The position numbers and the translations under genes were made by a program. Below are positions 1 to 9,137 of a DNA stretch of 64,000 nucleotides, one piece after another. The stretch is from JACOMS01 sp051252005 (GTDB lineage: Bacteria; Pseudomonadota; Alphaproteobacteria; Caulobacterales; Maricaulaceae). Location: positions 62,001-126,000 of the forward strand of contig JBPOEZ010000002.1 in assembly GCA_051252005.1 (NCBI GenBank), written 5' to 3'. The notes below the pieces were generated by a model that was given only the letters and a program-made list of their open reading frames with translations, made no database searches and was not told the origin of the DNA. Each line of letters opens with the position of its first letter. Within the stretch, counting starts at the first letter, position 1.

Positions 1-2127
1 ATGCGTGATGAGGAAAGGCTCGCTATTTTCAAATTCATTCTTTGAGATAGTCGCAACCTGAACGCCGTGAAGGTGGATAGACGCCTTAGACTTATTGCGC
101 GGTCCAGAACCCACATTTGTAAGCTTGGAATCCGTCATATTAAAATGCGGACCAAACGTACTCTCGTCCCGCCCGCCGCGGTAATAATCGACAAGCGCGC
201 CTTCGACATCCTTAAACGTCGAACCTTCGATCGTTAGGTATTCCGCATTATAGATACCGTAATCATCACTTTCAGTATCGAGCTTTAAAATCGCACCGGA
301 GACAGTTTTAAAATTAGAGTTTTTAATCAGGATATTGTCGGCGAAGGTTCCCTTGGCCGCAGAGACCACGTTAAAATGCTGATTGACGTCAAGGTCTTCG
401 AAATCTGAGTCGATGATTTCTAAACGGTAGTTTTCCAACATCGCATACGGAGACGTACGGATAACCGCGTTCCCTTTGTAATCTGGCGCGTCTTTACCCG
501 TAATATTCAGACCAATAACTTGAAGGCTCCCCCCGTCGACAATTTCAAACAAAGCTGAGCGTTCAAAAGATAAATTGACCTCGCCTACCGCTTTGAACGT
601 CAGAGGTTTATCTATCTGCAAGAATTTAGGCACGACATAATTGCCTGCAGCCAAGGAAAGCATATCGCCAGCGCTTGCGGATTTAACCGCTGAGAATAAA
701 GCCCCAGCGTCAGCATTCACAGAGATCGTTTTTCCAGATTGGAACGGGACAACAGGCTCAGATTTAGGAAACCAAGATACGCCCGTCATGTCTTTTGTTG
801 TGACGATCAAATCACGGCGCGCGCCGGCGGTTATATTCGCTTGTGGGTACATTAAACCATTATCTGCGCGGGACATAGCTACAGCTTCACGCGCGAAACC
901 CGTCGAAAAAGAAGGCGCGTCCATAGAGCCCAAAATATTATCTTTGAAATCAATCCCCGACATATCGTCATAGACCGTGAACACATCATGTTCTTTATCG
1001 TTATAGATCAAATTCGCCGCGAAAACGGTATCCGAAGGAGGCGCGGAACGCTCGGCATCACTACCAGCGCCAAGCTGCACACTATCACTTTTAATAAGGC
1101 TATTATTTTCAATAATAGCCCCAACAACCGGGTCGTAGCGGTTAATAGGTCCGTTCGGAACGCCGTTCATTACAACCAGTGCACCGCCAAAACGGCTTCC
1201 CGTTAGCCCTTCCATGTAATTATTACGAACGGTTTGCTTCGCATTAATCACGCGTATCCCGCCCGTATGGTCCACACGGTTTCCAAAAAAGACGTTCCCC
1301 TCAACCAGCGTATTATTTCCATGACGCATGGTCAGCGTGCCGCGAGATTCAAAGAATGTGTTATTCAGAATTTTGTTTCTGCCTGACTTGCTGGAAATTA
1401 TTTCCACTTCGCCGTCACAGCGGTCAAAGTAATTGTTTTCAACTGTCGTGAAGGAATTTTGGCGCGAATGATGGCTAGTGCCGATACGCAAAGTTTCACC
1501 GCCATTAGACCCTAATATGGGCCGAGGACCAAAATAATTGTGGTCAATTCGATGGTAGTTTTCTTGACTAGCTTCGGAATTCATCCGAACCGCCATCACG
1601 ACGCCTTTATTACGCTTTCCCACAAGGTGGTTGTGGTCAAAACGGTTATGCTTGCCGTACATCATGACCCAGAAGTCTGCCTCGTAACGCTCTGGATTAT
1701 TATAATTATCAATTACAATTTCCGTTATCCGAGAATTATTGGCCAGCTCTTTAGAGTTCTTGCGAAAAGAGACGACTTCGCTTGTCGGCGTATGCCCATC
1801 CTTAAAAACCAAACCTGACACTTCGAGATACTCTCCGGCTAGGCGTAGATTGGACTGACCAGACAGGATAACCTTGCCTTTTGTCTCAGCGGTTAAAACA
1901 ATGGGCTTATTTTTTTCCCCCTTACCCGTGAAAACAATTTCAAAGTCATTCCACGTTCCGTTAGCGAGCTTGATGACGTCACCAGGTTTGGCTTTTTTAA
2001 CAGCCTCTTTGTAAGCGGCTTGATCGACAACGATGTAGTCTTTGGCAGAGGCACTGCACCCCGTCAGTGAGAAACCGGCAACAAGACACGCACTCATAAC
2101 CTTACGATACGCAAGAGTAGACATCAT
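1..2127 (-). CDS. PL6 family alginate lyase, lipoprotein (C-terminus beyond window)
   Basis: The frame is open for 709 codons from ATG 2127 to the window edge, so the protein is nearly complete for a PL6 enzyme but its end is not visible. It begins with a lipoprotein signal (lipobox L21-T-G-C24), which implies an outer-membrane or periplasmic anchor. The right-handed beta-helix carries the PL6 hallmarks: NGGETLRIG near 208, CDGEVEIISSK with the candidate catalytic Lys at 247, and LTMRHGN with the candidate Arg at 268. The Lys-Arg spacing of 21 equals that known in chondroitinase B and AlyGC. The enzyme would cut alginate or oligo-alginate by beta-elimination. A G-rich RBS (ggggga) precedes the start. 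It lies next to a FadR-type regulator and a TonB receptor and shares a promoter block with the receptor. Poly-M/poly-G preference and endo/exo mode cannot be read. Confidence 0.93.
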   Translation of the reverse strand, partial: MMSTLAYRKVMSACLVAGFSLTGCSASAKDYIVVDQAAYKEAVKKAKPGDVIKLANGTWNDFEIVFTGKGEKNKPIVLTAETKGKVILSGQSNLRLAGEYLEVSGLVFKDGHTPTSEVVSFRKNSKELANNSRITEIVIDNYNNPERYEADFWVMMYGKHNRFDHNHLVGKRNKGVVMAVRMNSEASQENYHRIDHNYFGPRPILGSNGGETLRIGTSHHSRQNSFTTVENNYFDRCDGEVEIISSKSGRNKILNNTFFESRGTLTMRHGNNTLVEGNVFFGNRVDHTGGIRVINAKQTVRNNYMEGLTGSRFGGALVVMNGVPNGPINRYDPVVGAIIENNSLIKSDSVQLGAGSDAERSAPPSDTVFAANLIYNDKEHDVFTVYDDMSGIDFKDNILGSMDAPSFSTGFAREAVAMSRADNGLMYPQANITAGARRDLIVTTKDMTGVSWFPKSEPVVPFQSGKTISVNADAGALFSAVKSASAGDMLSLAAGNYVVPKFLQIDKPLTFKAVGEVNLSFERSALFEIVDGGSLQVIGLNITGKDAPDYKGNAVIRTSPYAMLENYRLEIIDSDFEDLDVNQHFNVVSAAKGTFADNILIKNSNFKTVSGAILKLDTESDDYGIYNAEYLTIEGSTFKDVEGALVDYYRGGRDESTFGPHFNMTDSKLTNVGSGPRNKSKASIHLHGVQVATISKNEFENSEPFLITH

Positions 2128-2351
2128 TTCGCAATCCCCCAAAAACGATCAATCACGGGGCGCTAAGCGCAAAACCTCACTCTTGTCGTCAAATATTATT
2201 ATTTATAATGAAATATCTGCAATTCACATTGAAATGTCAACCAATAATGCAGACCAATTATAAATATTGGTATAGATAGATGATTATTATTTGAAATAGG
2301 CTGCAGAAAGCGCGCTCTGGAAAGATAAACGGCTGCCCGTATGCCCCGCAA
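2128..2351. other. Intergenic region between FadR-type gene and alginate lyase
   Basis: This 224-bp AT-rich stretch holds the lyase promoter and the conserved regulatory block described separately. I see no ORF of interest and no clear terminator for the upstream fadR-like gene. Confidence 0.7.
2234..2272 (-). promoter_or_regulatory. Promoter/operator block of alginate lyase, copy A
   Basis: Read on the minus strand, a TTGACA -35 element (2235-2240) is followed after 17 bases by GATATT (2212-2217), a plausible -10. Directly upstream of the -35 lies an inverted repeat ACCAAT-N7-ATTGGT (2253-2271). The whole block aligns with 6595-6634 ahead of the TonB receptor with a few mismatches and one indel. 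ATTGGTA resembles the half-site of FadR-family uronate regulators (ExuR/UxuR, TTGGTATACCAA), so the neighbouring FadR-type protein is the likely ligand-responsive regulator. Confidence 0.65.
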
Positions 2352-3098
2352 TTAGCTTAACTGCTTTGTGAGCAGATATCTTGACCGGCTTTCTGACGCC
2401 TTGCGCTTGACCTCTTGATAGGCCTCCTCTTCAGACGCAACCAAAAGCGCCTCGATCATACGTGTGAAATGGGCGCGCATAGCAACACGCGCGGCAACTG
2501 AATCTCGCTCTTTTAAGGCCACTAATATAGCCTCATGCTCATCTTCACGGTGACTACTGTCTTTATCACAAACATTGCGATAGACTCTTTGAAGCTGAGC
2601 CGCCTCTGTTCGCATCCTCCACATGCTATCAATAACGAACATGATCGCGTGATTGTTAGTCGCTCGCGCTATGGCCATATGAAAGGCTTCATCCGCATCA
2701 TCAGCTGACATGGCGCTTTTGACCTTACCAGACATGATGGCAATATAACCTTCCAGCTCAGCTATAGCCTCATCAGTTATGATAGGCGCGGCAAGCGCCG
2801 CGGACTCCGCCTCAAACAACGCACGCGCCTCAGTAAGTTCAAAAGGGCCAACGACAGGCAAGCCGCCTAACGGCAAATCACTTGCATCAAGAACATAAGC
2901 GCCAGAGCCAACTTTAATTTCTAAACGCCCCTGAGCTTGCAAAGCAATTTCTGCTTCGCGAACAGATACGCGGCTGACACCAAATTTTTCAGCAAGATCT
3001 CGCTCGCCTGGCAAGCGGCTACCAGGCGGGAAAACACCCGAATCAATGAGTTCTAAAATTTGGTTTGAAACCGTATGATATAAGCGCTTTTCAGTCAT
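2352..3098 (-). CDS. FadR-subfamily GntR transcriptional regulator
   Basis: The 248-residue protein has an N-terminal winged helix-turn-helix (about 5-70, with PPGSRLPGERDLAEKFGVSRVS), a typical GntR signature, and a C-terminal FCD ligand-binding domain (about 90-225). The FCD metal-site pattern is visible: FHMAIARATNN, then HREDEHEAI and MRAHF. In alphaproteobacterial alginate loci such regulators usually repress lyase and transporter genes until a uronate-derived ligand such as KDG binds; here that is inference from context. ATTGGTA half-sites upstream of its own start suggest autoregulation. It sits between the lyase and the receptor on the same strand, but a terminator separates it from the receptor. 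Confidence 0.9.
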   Translation of the reverse strand: MTEKRLYHTVSNQILELIDSGVFPPGSRLPGERDLAEKFGVSRVSVREAEIALQAQGRLEIKVGSGAYVLDASDLPLGGLPVVGPFELTEARALFEAESAALAAPIITDEAIAELEGYIAIMSGKVKSAMSADDADEAFHMAIARATNNHAIMFVIDSMWRMRTEAAQLQRVYRNVCDKDSSHREDEHEAILVALKERDSVAARVAMRAHFTRMIEALLVASEEEAYQEVKRKASESRSRYLLTKQLS

Positions 3099-3109
3099 TC
3101 GTCTTCCCT

Positions 3110-3150
3110 ATACCAATACTTCAATACTGTCGAGATTGTCCCTACCAATT
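3110..3150 (-). promoter_or_regulatory. Candidate autoregulatory half-sites of the FadR-type gene
   Basis: Two direct copies of ATTGGTA (minus strand; TACCAAT at 3110-3116 and 3144-3150 on plus) lie 34 bp apart, about three helical turns, just upstream of the regulator's ATG. The same half-site occurs ahead of the lyase and of the receptor. The match is short, so this is a candidate only. Confidence 0.45.
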
Positions 3151-3156
3151 TTTTAT

Positions 3157-3190
3157 AAAAAAAAGCACAGCCCCCAAAAGGGACTGCGCT
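3157..3190 (-). terminator. Rho-independent terminator after the TonB receptor
   Basis: On the minus strand an 11-bp stem (AGCGCAGTCCC paired with GGGGCTGTGCT through G-U wobbles) with a short TTTTG loop is followed by a run of T. It lies 26 bp past the receptor stop and insulates the fadR-like gene. Confidence 0.8.
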
Positions 3191-3215
3191 GAACTCTGAT
3201 CCATTTCTATAAAGC

Positions 3216-6200
3216 CTAGAAACGCCCGCGTAGTCCGAAGAAGATACGAGGGCCGTACGAGTTTACCTCATATTGGTTATCTTCAACCCACTGGAATTGT
3301 TCTTTTTCTGCATCCAAAATATTAATCGCCTCTACAGACACACGGAAATTATCGTTGATTTTGTAAGACGCACGCGCCTCAAAAACACCAACTTTGTCAA
3401 TATAGCGCAAACGCGTTCCGTCAGACGTAAATGGCTGAAAATAATTGTCGCGATACTTATAAATCGCTGAGACATCCAAGCCCCCAATTTGATAGTATAC
3501 CGTACCACTAAATACATTTTCAGAAAGTCCAGGAAGCCCGCCCGGAGCTACAATCCCCTCATGAGTTTGCACGAAATTACCATTTGCATCCGTGAAGCCG
3601 CGATCACCTAGCAGGCTATCTTCAAATTCAAAACTTGAGTCAACATAGTTATAGCTAGCCTTTACACCCAGACCACTCAAATACCCCGGCAGATAGCTAA
3701 AGCGATGCGAACCTGTAATCTCGACACCAAATAAGCTACTAGTTTCGTCGGAGGCCTGCTGAACAACGACCGGACGGGTAATGGTTTGGCCATCAACTAT
3801 ATAGTCTTCGTTTTGCGTAACATTTTCAAAACCACCCTCGAACTTCTTGTAGTAGGTACTTACGGCAAGAATTGAATCAGCATTAGGATACCATTCAAAC
3901 CCTACATCTGCGTTCCAAGATGTCAAAGGACCGATTTCAGGGTTGCCCGACACATTAACAGAAGCAATAAGGTCATTCGGATCCGTTATCGGATTACCGT
4001 TCCCATCATCGTTTTGAGTCGAGAAACTACGACTAAAGCCCAAGTCAGCCGGATCAGCACGAGACAGCGCCCGGAAGGCACCAAAGCGAATCAACTTATC
4101 GTCAGCCAAATCTAATATTCCGGTCACGCTTGGCAGAACAGTCGTGTAATCAGAGACTGATGTCACTGGAACTGGATCGCCTACAGGCGCAATGGTAAAT
4201 TCTCCACCCGTATTCGTTATCGCGTAACCCTGACGGAAACTACTAGAAGTAACTTCAGTATTTACAACGCGCACACCAACATTACCCCTCAACGGAAGAT
4301 CGTTGAAGGTCGTTTCATAATTAGCCATAGCATAAAGCGCCAAGGTGTCCTCTTGAACATTAGTTGTTCTCGAATTTTCCCGCACAAGACCCGGGGCCAC
4401 TGTCGAGAATTGGTTTAAGGCTTGACCAAAACTATTCTCTCTGGCGTCAGGATTCAAGGAGTAGGCATTGATAGCCGCTAGAATCGAATTCAAGGACGCT
4501 ACAGATGTTTCTGCCACACATCGCGCGTCAAAAACGCCCCAACTGCTTGTTGAACCAATAACATTTCCATTAACATCAACATTTGTCACAAGATCATTAT
4601 TACCACGGAGATTTGACAAAAAATCGGTCTCAGGGAACGAACCGCGGCAAGCTTGGTTTGTCGATGCAATAATGGCGACAAGATCACTTTCCAGCTGTTG
4701 TTGCTGCGCTCCAGCAATGCCACTATCATTAGCGTCATCAAGAACTTCGCGATTATTAACTGTTAATTCACCATCATTTTCAATTTCAAATGAGAAGCGA
4801 CCACGGTCAGCAAGAAGCGGATCACTTGTATCAGCGCCGCCCGGAGTTGAGATAAAATCTTGCCTAGCGTAACGCACGCCAGCTTGGAGACTTGTAAAAA
4901 TGCTTTTATTCAAATCATAGTCAACGTCAAATCGTCCTGACATAAATTCATTTTGACGATATAAATCATTATCAACACGCACACGAAGGCGGTCAACAAA
5001 GTTATCGTGATCATTAACATCAAATGTCCCGTCATAAAGCGTATATAATGGAATGCCTGACGACGTATTAAACTCGATTGTTGGCGTGGCATCAGACTGA
5101 ATGCGAAATTCGATAGCCTGCTCAGTCCGCTCAACATTTGAGTAGGCGAGATCAGCCGAGACAGTCATGCGATCATTAACCTCATAAGAACCGTTAAGGC
5201 CAATACCTTCAAATGTCTCAATACGTGCAAAGCTGCCGCCTTGCACTTCTATTGTATTATCAGTGAACGCACGAGTAATACCGCCATTCGCTCTGTACTC
5301 AATAAGCTCTGCAGACGTAGGATCTGCAAGGCCCTGTCCCTCGAAATCAGGAAGACCGCCCAAGCCTTGTTCGTTTCTCTTCCATCCGTTAAACGTCAAA
5401 TCATTACGCTCTTCAGCCTGCGTACGTTCTGACCATTGGGCATCAACATTTATATCCCAACGATCATTAGGCTGCCACTGAATGGCTCCAAATAGAGCAT
5501 CACGAGAATCTTCCGTATCGTTTTGACGGTAATGGCGCTGGCTTGGCACCAAAACAAAGGGGGCGCCAAAATCTATAGCATCTAAACGAGCATCACCTGT
5601 GGGGGCGATTTGTGTCACAACACCGATGTTATTACTGTCGCCACCTTGAAGTGCGCCATTACCATTAGGGGCGCGATAGTCTTCACAATCCCGGTCATTT
5701 TCGATTGGGTTGTCAGAAAAACCTATTCCCAACGGAGTTACAACACCTGTCCTGACGATACAGGCAAAGCTTGATGCATCGGAGTTTGATGTGGAACGAA
5801 CTTCGGCTTCAGGCTGAGATATTTTACTCAACTGACCGCCTATAGAGATGCCAATATCGCCCAATCCTTTAACTTCAAACTGGTCGACAAAGCTAAGCGT
5901 ACCACGGTAACCGATATCGCCAACCTGTGTGTCCTCCTGATTAAGCTGATCAGGGTTGATATTACCCTTAATATCAAACTGAATGCGCCGCTTACCGTAA
6001 TCAAGGGGCTTAAGTGTTTCAATTTGGATTTGACCAGCAACGCCGCCTTCGATCTGACTAGCATCTTGCGTTTTAAAGACGGCCAACTTGTTCATAAGTT
6101 CGGACGGGAATTGCGAGAAGTTGACTGAACGGTCACCGGACCCATTACCAACTAAACGTCCATTGATCGTCGTGGAAGATAGATAGGGGCCAAGACCCCG

Positions 6201-6521
6201 AATAGAGACTTCTGTCGCGCCGCCATTTTCACGGTGAGAGGCTACACCTGTGATGGTTTCAAGCGCTTCGCCGATGGAGAGCGCCGGAATGTCGCCGATC
6301 TCGTCAGCAGACAAGCCATCAACAATTTGAGTGCTTTGCCGCTTTAAATTGATCGAGTCCTGAATAACTTGACGTGAACCTGTCACGACAACTTCGTCAC
6401 TCTCGGTCGTGTCTTGCGCAAGAGCCGTTTGGGACAAGGTCAACATGGCAAGACTGGAGCCCGTCAAAAGTAGGGCCTTCGCAACATTTAGGTGTGCGAA
6501 TTTAGAAGTTGTGGTCTGCAT
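3216..6521 (-). CDS. TonB-dependent outer-membrane receptor (alginate locus)
   Basis: The start at 6521 is preferred over upstream options because AGGGGAGAT sits just ahead of it and a classical signal peptide ending TALAQ follows. The mature protein starts with a TonB box (DEVVVTGSR), then a plug domain (IPALSIGEALETITGVASHRE, IRGLGPYLSS, TINGR) and a long beta-barrel ending in aromatic F, 1101 residues in all. Receptors of this type take up oligosaccharides across the outer membrane with TonB energy. Adjacency to a PL6 lyase and a FadR-type regulator, and a shared promoter block, suggest alginate oligosaccharides as substrate; the sequence alone does not show this. No TonB or ExbBD is in the window. 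Confidence 0.9.
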   Translation of the reverse strand: MQTTTSKFAHLNVAKALLLTGSSLAMLTLSQTALAQDTTESDEVVVTGSRQVIQDSINLKRQSTQIVDGLSADEIGDIPALSIGEALETITGVASHRENGGATEVSIRGLGPYLSSTTINGRLVGNGSGDRSVNFSQFPSELMNKLAVFKTQDASQIEGGVAGQIQIETLKPLDYGKRRIQFDIKGNINPDQLNQEDTQVGDIGYRGTLSFVDQFEVKGLGDIGISIGGQLSKISQPEAEVRSTSNSDASSFACIVRTGVVTPLGIGFSDNPIENDRDCEDYRAPNGNGALQGGDSNNIGVVTQIAPTGDARLDAIDFGAPFVLVPSQRHYRQNDTEDSRDALFGAIQWQPNDRWDINVDAQWSERTQAEERNDLTFNGWKRNEQGLGGLPDFEGQGLADPTSAELIEYRANGGITRAFTDNTIEVQGGSFARIETFEGIGLNGSYEVNDRMTVSADLAYSNVERTEQAIEFRIQSDATPTIEFNTSSGIPLYTLYDGTFDVNDHDNFVDRLRVRVDNDLYRQNEFMSGRFDVDYDLNKSIFTSLQAGVRYARQDFISTPGGADTSDPLLADRGRFSFEIENDGELTVNNREVLDDANDSGIAGAQQQQLESDLVAIIASTNQACRGSFPETDFLSNLRGNNDLVTNVDVNGNVIGSTSSWGVFDARCVAETSVASLNSILAAINAYSLNPDARENSFGQALNQFSTVAPGLVRENSRTTNVQEDTLALYAMANYETTFNDLPLRGNVGVRVVNTEVTSSSFRQGYAITNTGGEFTIAPVGDPVPVTSVSDYTTVLPSVTGILDLADDKLIRFGAFRALSRADPADLGFSRSFSTQNDDGNGNPITDPNDLIASVNVSGNPEIGPLTSWNADVGFEWYPNADSILAVSTYYKKFEGGFENVTQNEDYIVDGQTITRPVVVQQASDETSSLFGVEITGSHRFSYLPGYLSGLGVKASYNYVDSSFEFEDSLLGDRGFTDANGNFVQTHEGIVAPGGLPGLSENVFSGTVYYQIGGLDVSAIYKYRDNYFQPFTSDGTRLRYIDKVGVFEARASYKINDNFRVSVEAINILDAEKEQFQWVEDNQYEVNSYGPRIFFGLRGRF

Positions 6522-6772
6522 AGAAATCTCCCCTGAGATATAATTGATTATTAATTTTTCTTTATGCTCCCATAAAAAGCCAATAACACCCACCATGTCA
6601 ACCGTTAATGCAGACCGATTTTACATAACTGGTAGTACCAATTATGCATTTTAGACAAATGTTGCAAATATGACACAAAAGTTAATCTGTATCAAAAGAC
6701 GAACATACGCGCCCAGGATAATCGAAGTAATCTCTTATTATGAATGTAGATGGCACTCAGGCGGCATCTCAC
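6522..6772. other. Intergenic region upstream of the alginate TonB receptor
   Basis: This 251-bp stretch holds the receptor promoter and operator block. The rest, up to the TolC-like gene's stop, shows no ORF and no clear terminator for the efflux operon ending at 6773. Confidence 0.6.
6595..6642 (-). promoter_or_regulatory. Promoter/operator block of the TonB receptor, copy B
   Basis: A minus-strand TTGACA (6596-6601) with 17-bp spacing to TTTTTA forms a plausible promoter. Bases 6595-6634 align with copy A at 2234-2272. Immediately next to it is a palindrome TGGTA-G-TACCA (6630-6640) extending to TACCAAT at 6642, close to the FadR/UxuR-type operator. Two co-regulated genes with the same block argue for a real regulon. 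Confidence 0.65.
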
Positions 6773-8173
6773 TTACAGGCTGGGCTCAACACCAAGTTCG
6801 CTCAGCATATTAATGCTGGTTCTCATACCCGTAAGCCATGTGCTGACCCGTGTTCTGCGAACGGATAAGGCCGTACTTTGTTCTGTGATAAGATCGAATG
6901 CACTCGCTGCGCCTGTATCATAGCGAACTTGAGTGATTTTGGTGACCCTATCTTGCGCCTCTTGCCTCAACTCTAAGAGTCCAACTTGCCGCAAATTTTC
7001 ATCTTGTTGCGCCAGGAGCCGCTCAATCCCGTCTAGCGCGCCAAGGAGCGTTCTCTCATAAGCAATAAGGCTTTGCTCTCTCGATATCTCGGATTGCTCA
7101 AGAGACCGCTTCCGGTTTCCGTTGTTGTAAAGCAAAACAGACAAGCCTGCGCTAATACTAGCCGTCAGCGCATCTGTTGATAAGAGATCCGTTATAGAGA
7201 GCCCGCCTGTACCAGAGTTTGCTGAGAGGTTCAAAGACGGAAGCCAAGCTTTACGAGCGCTATCCAGAGCGATGCCTGACACCATGACACTGCGTTCCGC
7301 ACGCTCAATATCAGGGCGGCGCGTTATCACCTCAGCTGGGGCTGAAGGCTTCAGCCGAGGAACGTCCCAAAACACAAATGGAGCAGGTGTGAGTGAAAAA
7401 TTCTGCGGCGGCTCACCCAGCAATATCGCAAGGCTACGGACTTGGTTCGCTCTCGTAGTTTTGAAGCCTTCAAGCGAACTTTCAAGCGTGCTGATACTTA
7501 CATTTAATTGGTCGACACCAAGCCGGGTAATTGTCCCGGCCTCAAGTCGAACTTTAGAAAGGCGTAATTGTTCATTTTGTATACTTATTTGCTCTTCTTG
7601 TAGCCGGATAAACTCATCCTGCACCCGTATGTCAAAATAAGATTGAGCAATAAAACGGGCAGTATCAATGCGGGCCGCACGCAAGGCAGTTACTCGGTCA
7701 GCGAGCGCCAGCTCGCTGCGTTTTACATTACTATCAACGAGGCCCCACAAATCCACGCGGTAGCTGGCCGACGCGCCAAGGGCGTAACTATCAACAGGCG
7801 AGCCTCGCCGAGATTGCGATACACCCGCGCGGCCACTTCCCAGGGACAAAATTGGGTTTTTCTCGGCCTCAGCTTGCTCCAAAGATATTTGCGCTGACCG
7901 CAAGCTCAAAAGCGTGCTTTCAAGTGTTAGGCTGTTCTTTAACCCCCGCCCGATTAGCGCCATCAACACAGGGTCGCTCAAATCCGTCCACTCTATCCCC
8001 ACATCGAAACTTGGGTCTGCTTGTGTTTGCCAGTCTTGCTTTAAAACCTTTGAATTTATGATCTCGATGCCTGTGCTTTGATCCACCTCATCAGGATTAA
8101 ACTGACCGGGCAGAGACGCGCAGCCTGCAAGGCTAAGAGCAGCGGCGCTCGCTATCAAAAAGGCCTTACTCAT
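6773..8173 (-). CDS. TolC/NodT-like outer-membrane efflux lipoprotein
   Basis: The 466-residue protein starts with a lipoprotein signal (lipobox L15-A-G-C18) and has two outer-membrane efflux repeats rich in long helices, as in RND/ABC outer-membrane factors of the NodT type. RPDIERAERSV is the usual family motif near the second repeat. It would form the trans-outer-membrane duct of a tripartite exporter. It overlaps the fusion-protein gene by 8 bp and ends the operon that begins with the STN receptor at 19246. No terminator is visible after it. Confidence 0.9.
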   Translation of the reverse strand: MSKAFLIASAAALSLAGCASLPGQFNPDEVDQSTGIEIINSKVLKQDWQTQADPSFDVGIEWTDLSDPVLMALIGRGLKNSLTLESTLLSLRSAQISLEQAEAEKNPILSLGSGRAGVSQSRRGSPVDSYALGASASYRVDLWGLVDSNVKRSELALADRVTALRAARIDTARFIAQSYFDIRVQDEFIRLQEEQISIQNEQLRLSKVRLEAGTITRLGVDQLNVSISTLESSLEGFKTTRANQVRSLAILLGEPPQNFSLTPAPFVFWDVPRLKPSAPAEVITRRPDIERAERSVMVSGIALDSARKAWLPSLNLSANSGTGGLSITDLLSTDALTASISAGLSVLLYNNGNRKRSLEQSEISREQSLIAYERTLLGALDGIERLLAQQDENLRQVGLLELRQEAQDRVTKITQVRYDTGAASAFDLITEQSTALSVRRTRVSTWLTGMRTSINMLSELGVEPSL

Positions 8174-9137
8174 TAACGTGCTCTTTTTCAGATCCGGCAG
8201 CAGGAGTGGCAGCAGTGCCAGTTTTCACAAACTGGACAATGACGCTCTGTCCCAAACGGAAAGGCAGATCAGGAACGGACAGAATAACATCGACTGTATT
8301 CTGCGACGAGCGTCCCGTCGTCGCCACAGAGAACACATCTCCTACAGACGTCACAACGCCTTCATAGGTTTCCCCAGGCGCAGATCCTGACTTAACCACA
8401 ACGGATTGACCGAAAAAGACTTTACCCACACTCTTTTCATCAAGTTTAATCCGAACACGTTTTGGCGCATTAGGGATAATCGAAAAGGCAGTGGAAACAT
8501 TATCCGCAGAAACTCCAGCTCCTGCGGTTACCGCCGCATTTAAGATACGCCCATCAACTGGTGAAAGCAGCCGGCGCTGCGCAAGGCTGAAACGGGCCGT
8601 CTCAAGACTTGTCTCCAAATTCTCCAAACTAAGCTTGTTTCTCGCATTTGATAGTTTTGTGCTTTCCAAACTATCAACCGCAATATCATATTGTTGTTGG
8701 GATATGGCTTCTTGGTCGCGCTGAATCTTTGCACGTTCTAATTCCCGCTCCTTAATGCCAAGGTTTAGCGCCTCTTGCTTCTCTTGTATTCGGGCATTTT
8801 CCAAAGCAATTTCAGCCTTACGTACCGTGATCCTATCGTCCCGATCTTCCTGCAGTGCCAGAAGGTCGCCCTTTTTAACAAAGTCCCCCTCTTTGACATA
8901 CACGTCTTTGAATGTGCCCGTCCGGCTAGCAGAAACATTCACAATCCCGCCCTCAACTTCGACAGTACCTTGCTTGGTGAGAACAAACTTAGACTCGGGC
9001 ACAACAATATCGCCAAGATCAACTTTTTGTTCGGAATTCGTTTTGTTTTGCGTCGTTTTGTACATGACGTATGACGCACCACCGATGAGAATGAGCCAAA
9101 CCCATACGGAGCTTAGCATATTTTTTATAAATCTCAT
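8166..9137 (-). CDS. HlyD/MacA-type periplasmic membrane-fusion protein
   Basis: A single N-terminal membrane helix (about 8-25) is followed by a biotinyl-lipoyl-like half (GTFKDVYVKEGDFVKKGDLLAL), a helical hairpin (about 110-190), the second lipoyl half (ARFSLAQRRLLSPVDGRIL) and a beta-barrel region. This is the layout of adaptor proteins that link inner-membrane ABC exporters to TolC. The 323-residue length fits. Start ATG 9137 overlaps the ATPase stop by 4 bp, so translation is probably coupled. Confidence 0.9.
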   Translation of the reverse strand: MRFIKNMLSSVWVWLILIGGASYVMYKTTQNKTNSEQKVDLGDIVVPESKFVLTKQGTVEVEGGIVNVSASRTGTFKDVYVKEGDFVKKGDLLALQEDRDDRITVRKAEIALENARIQEKQEALNLGIKERELERAKIQRDQEAISQQQYDIAVDSLESTKLSNARNKLSLENLETSLETARFSLAQRRLLSPVDGRILNAAVTAGAGVSADNVSTAFSIIPNAPKRVRIKLDEKSVGKVFFGQSVVVKSGSAPGETYEGVVTSVGDVFSVATTGRSSQNTVDVILSVPDLPFRLGQSVIVQFVKTGTAATPAAGSEKEHVNE

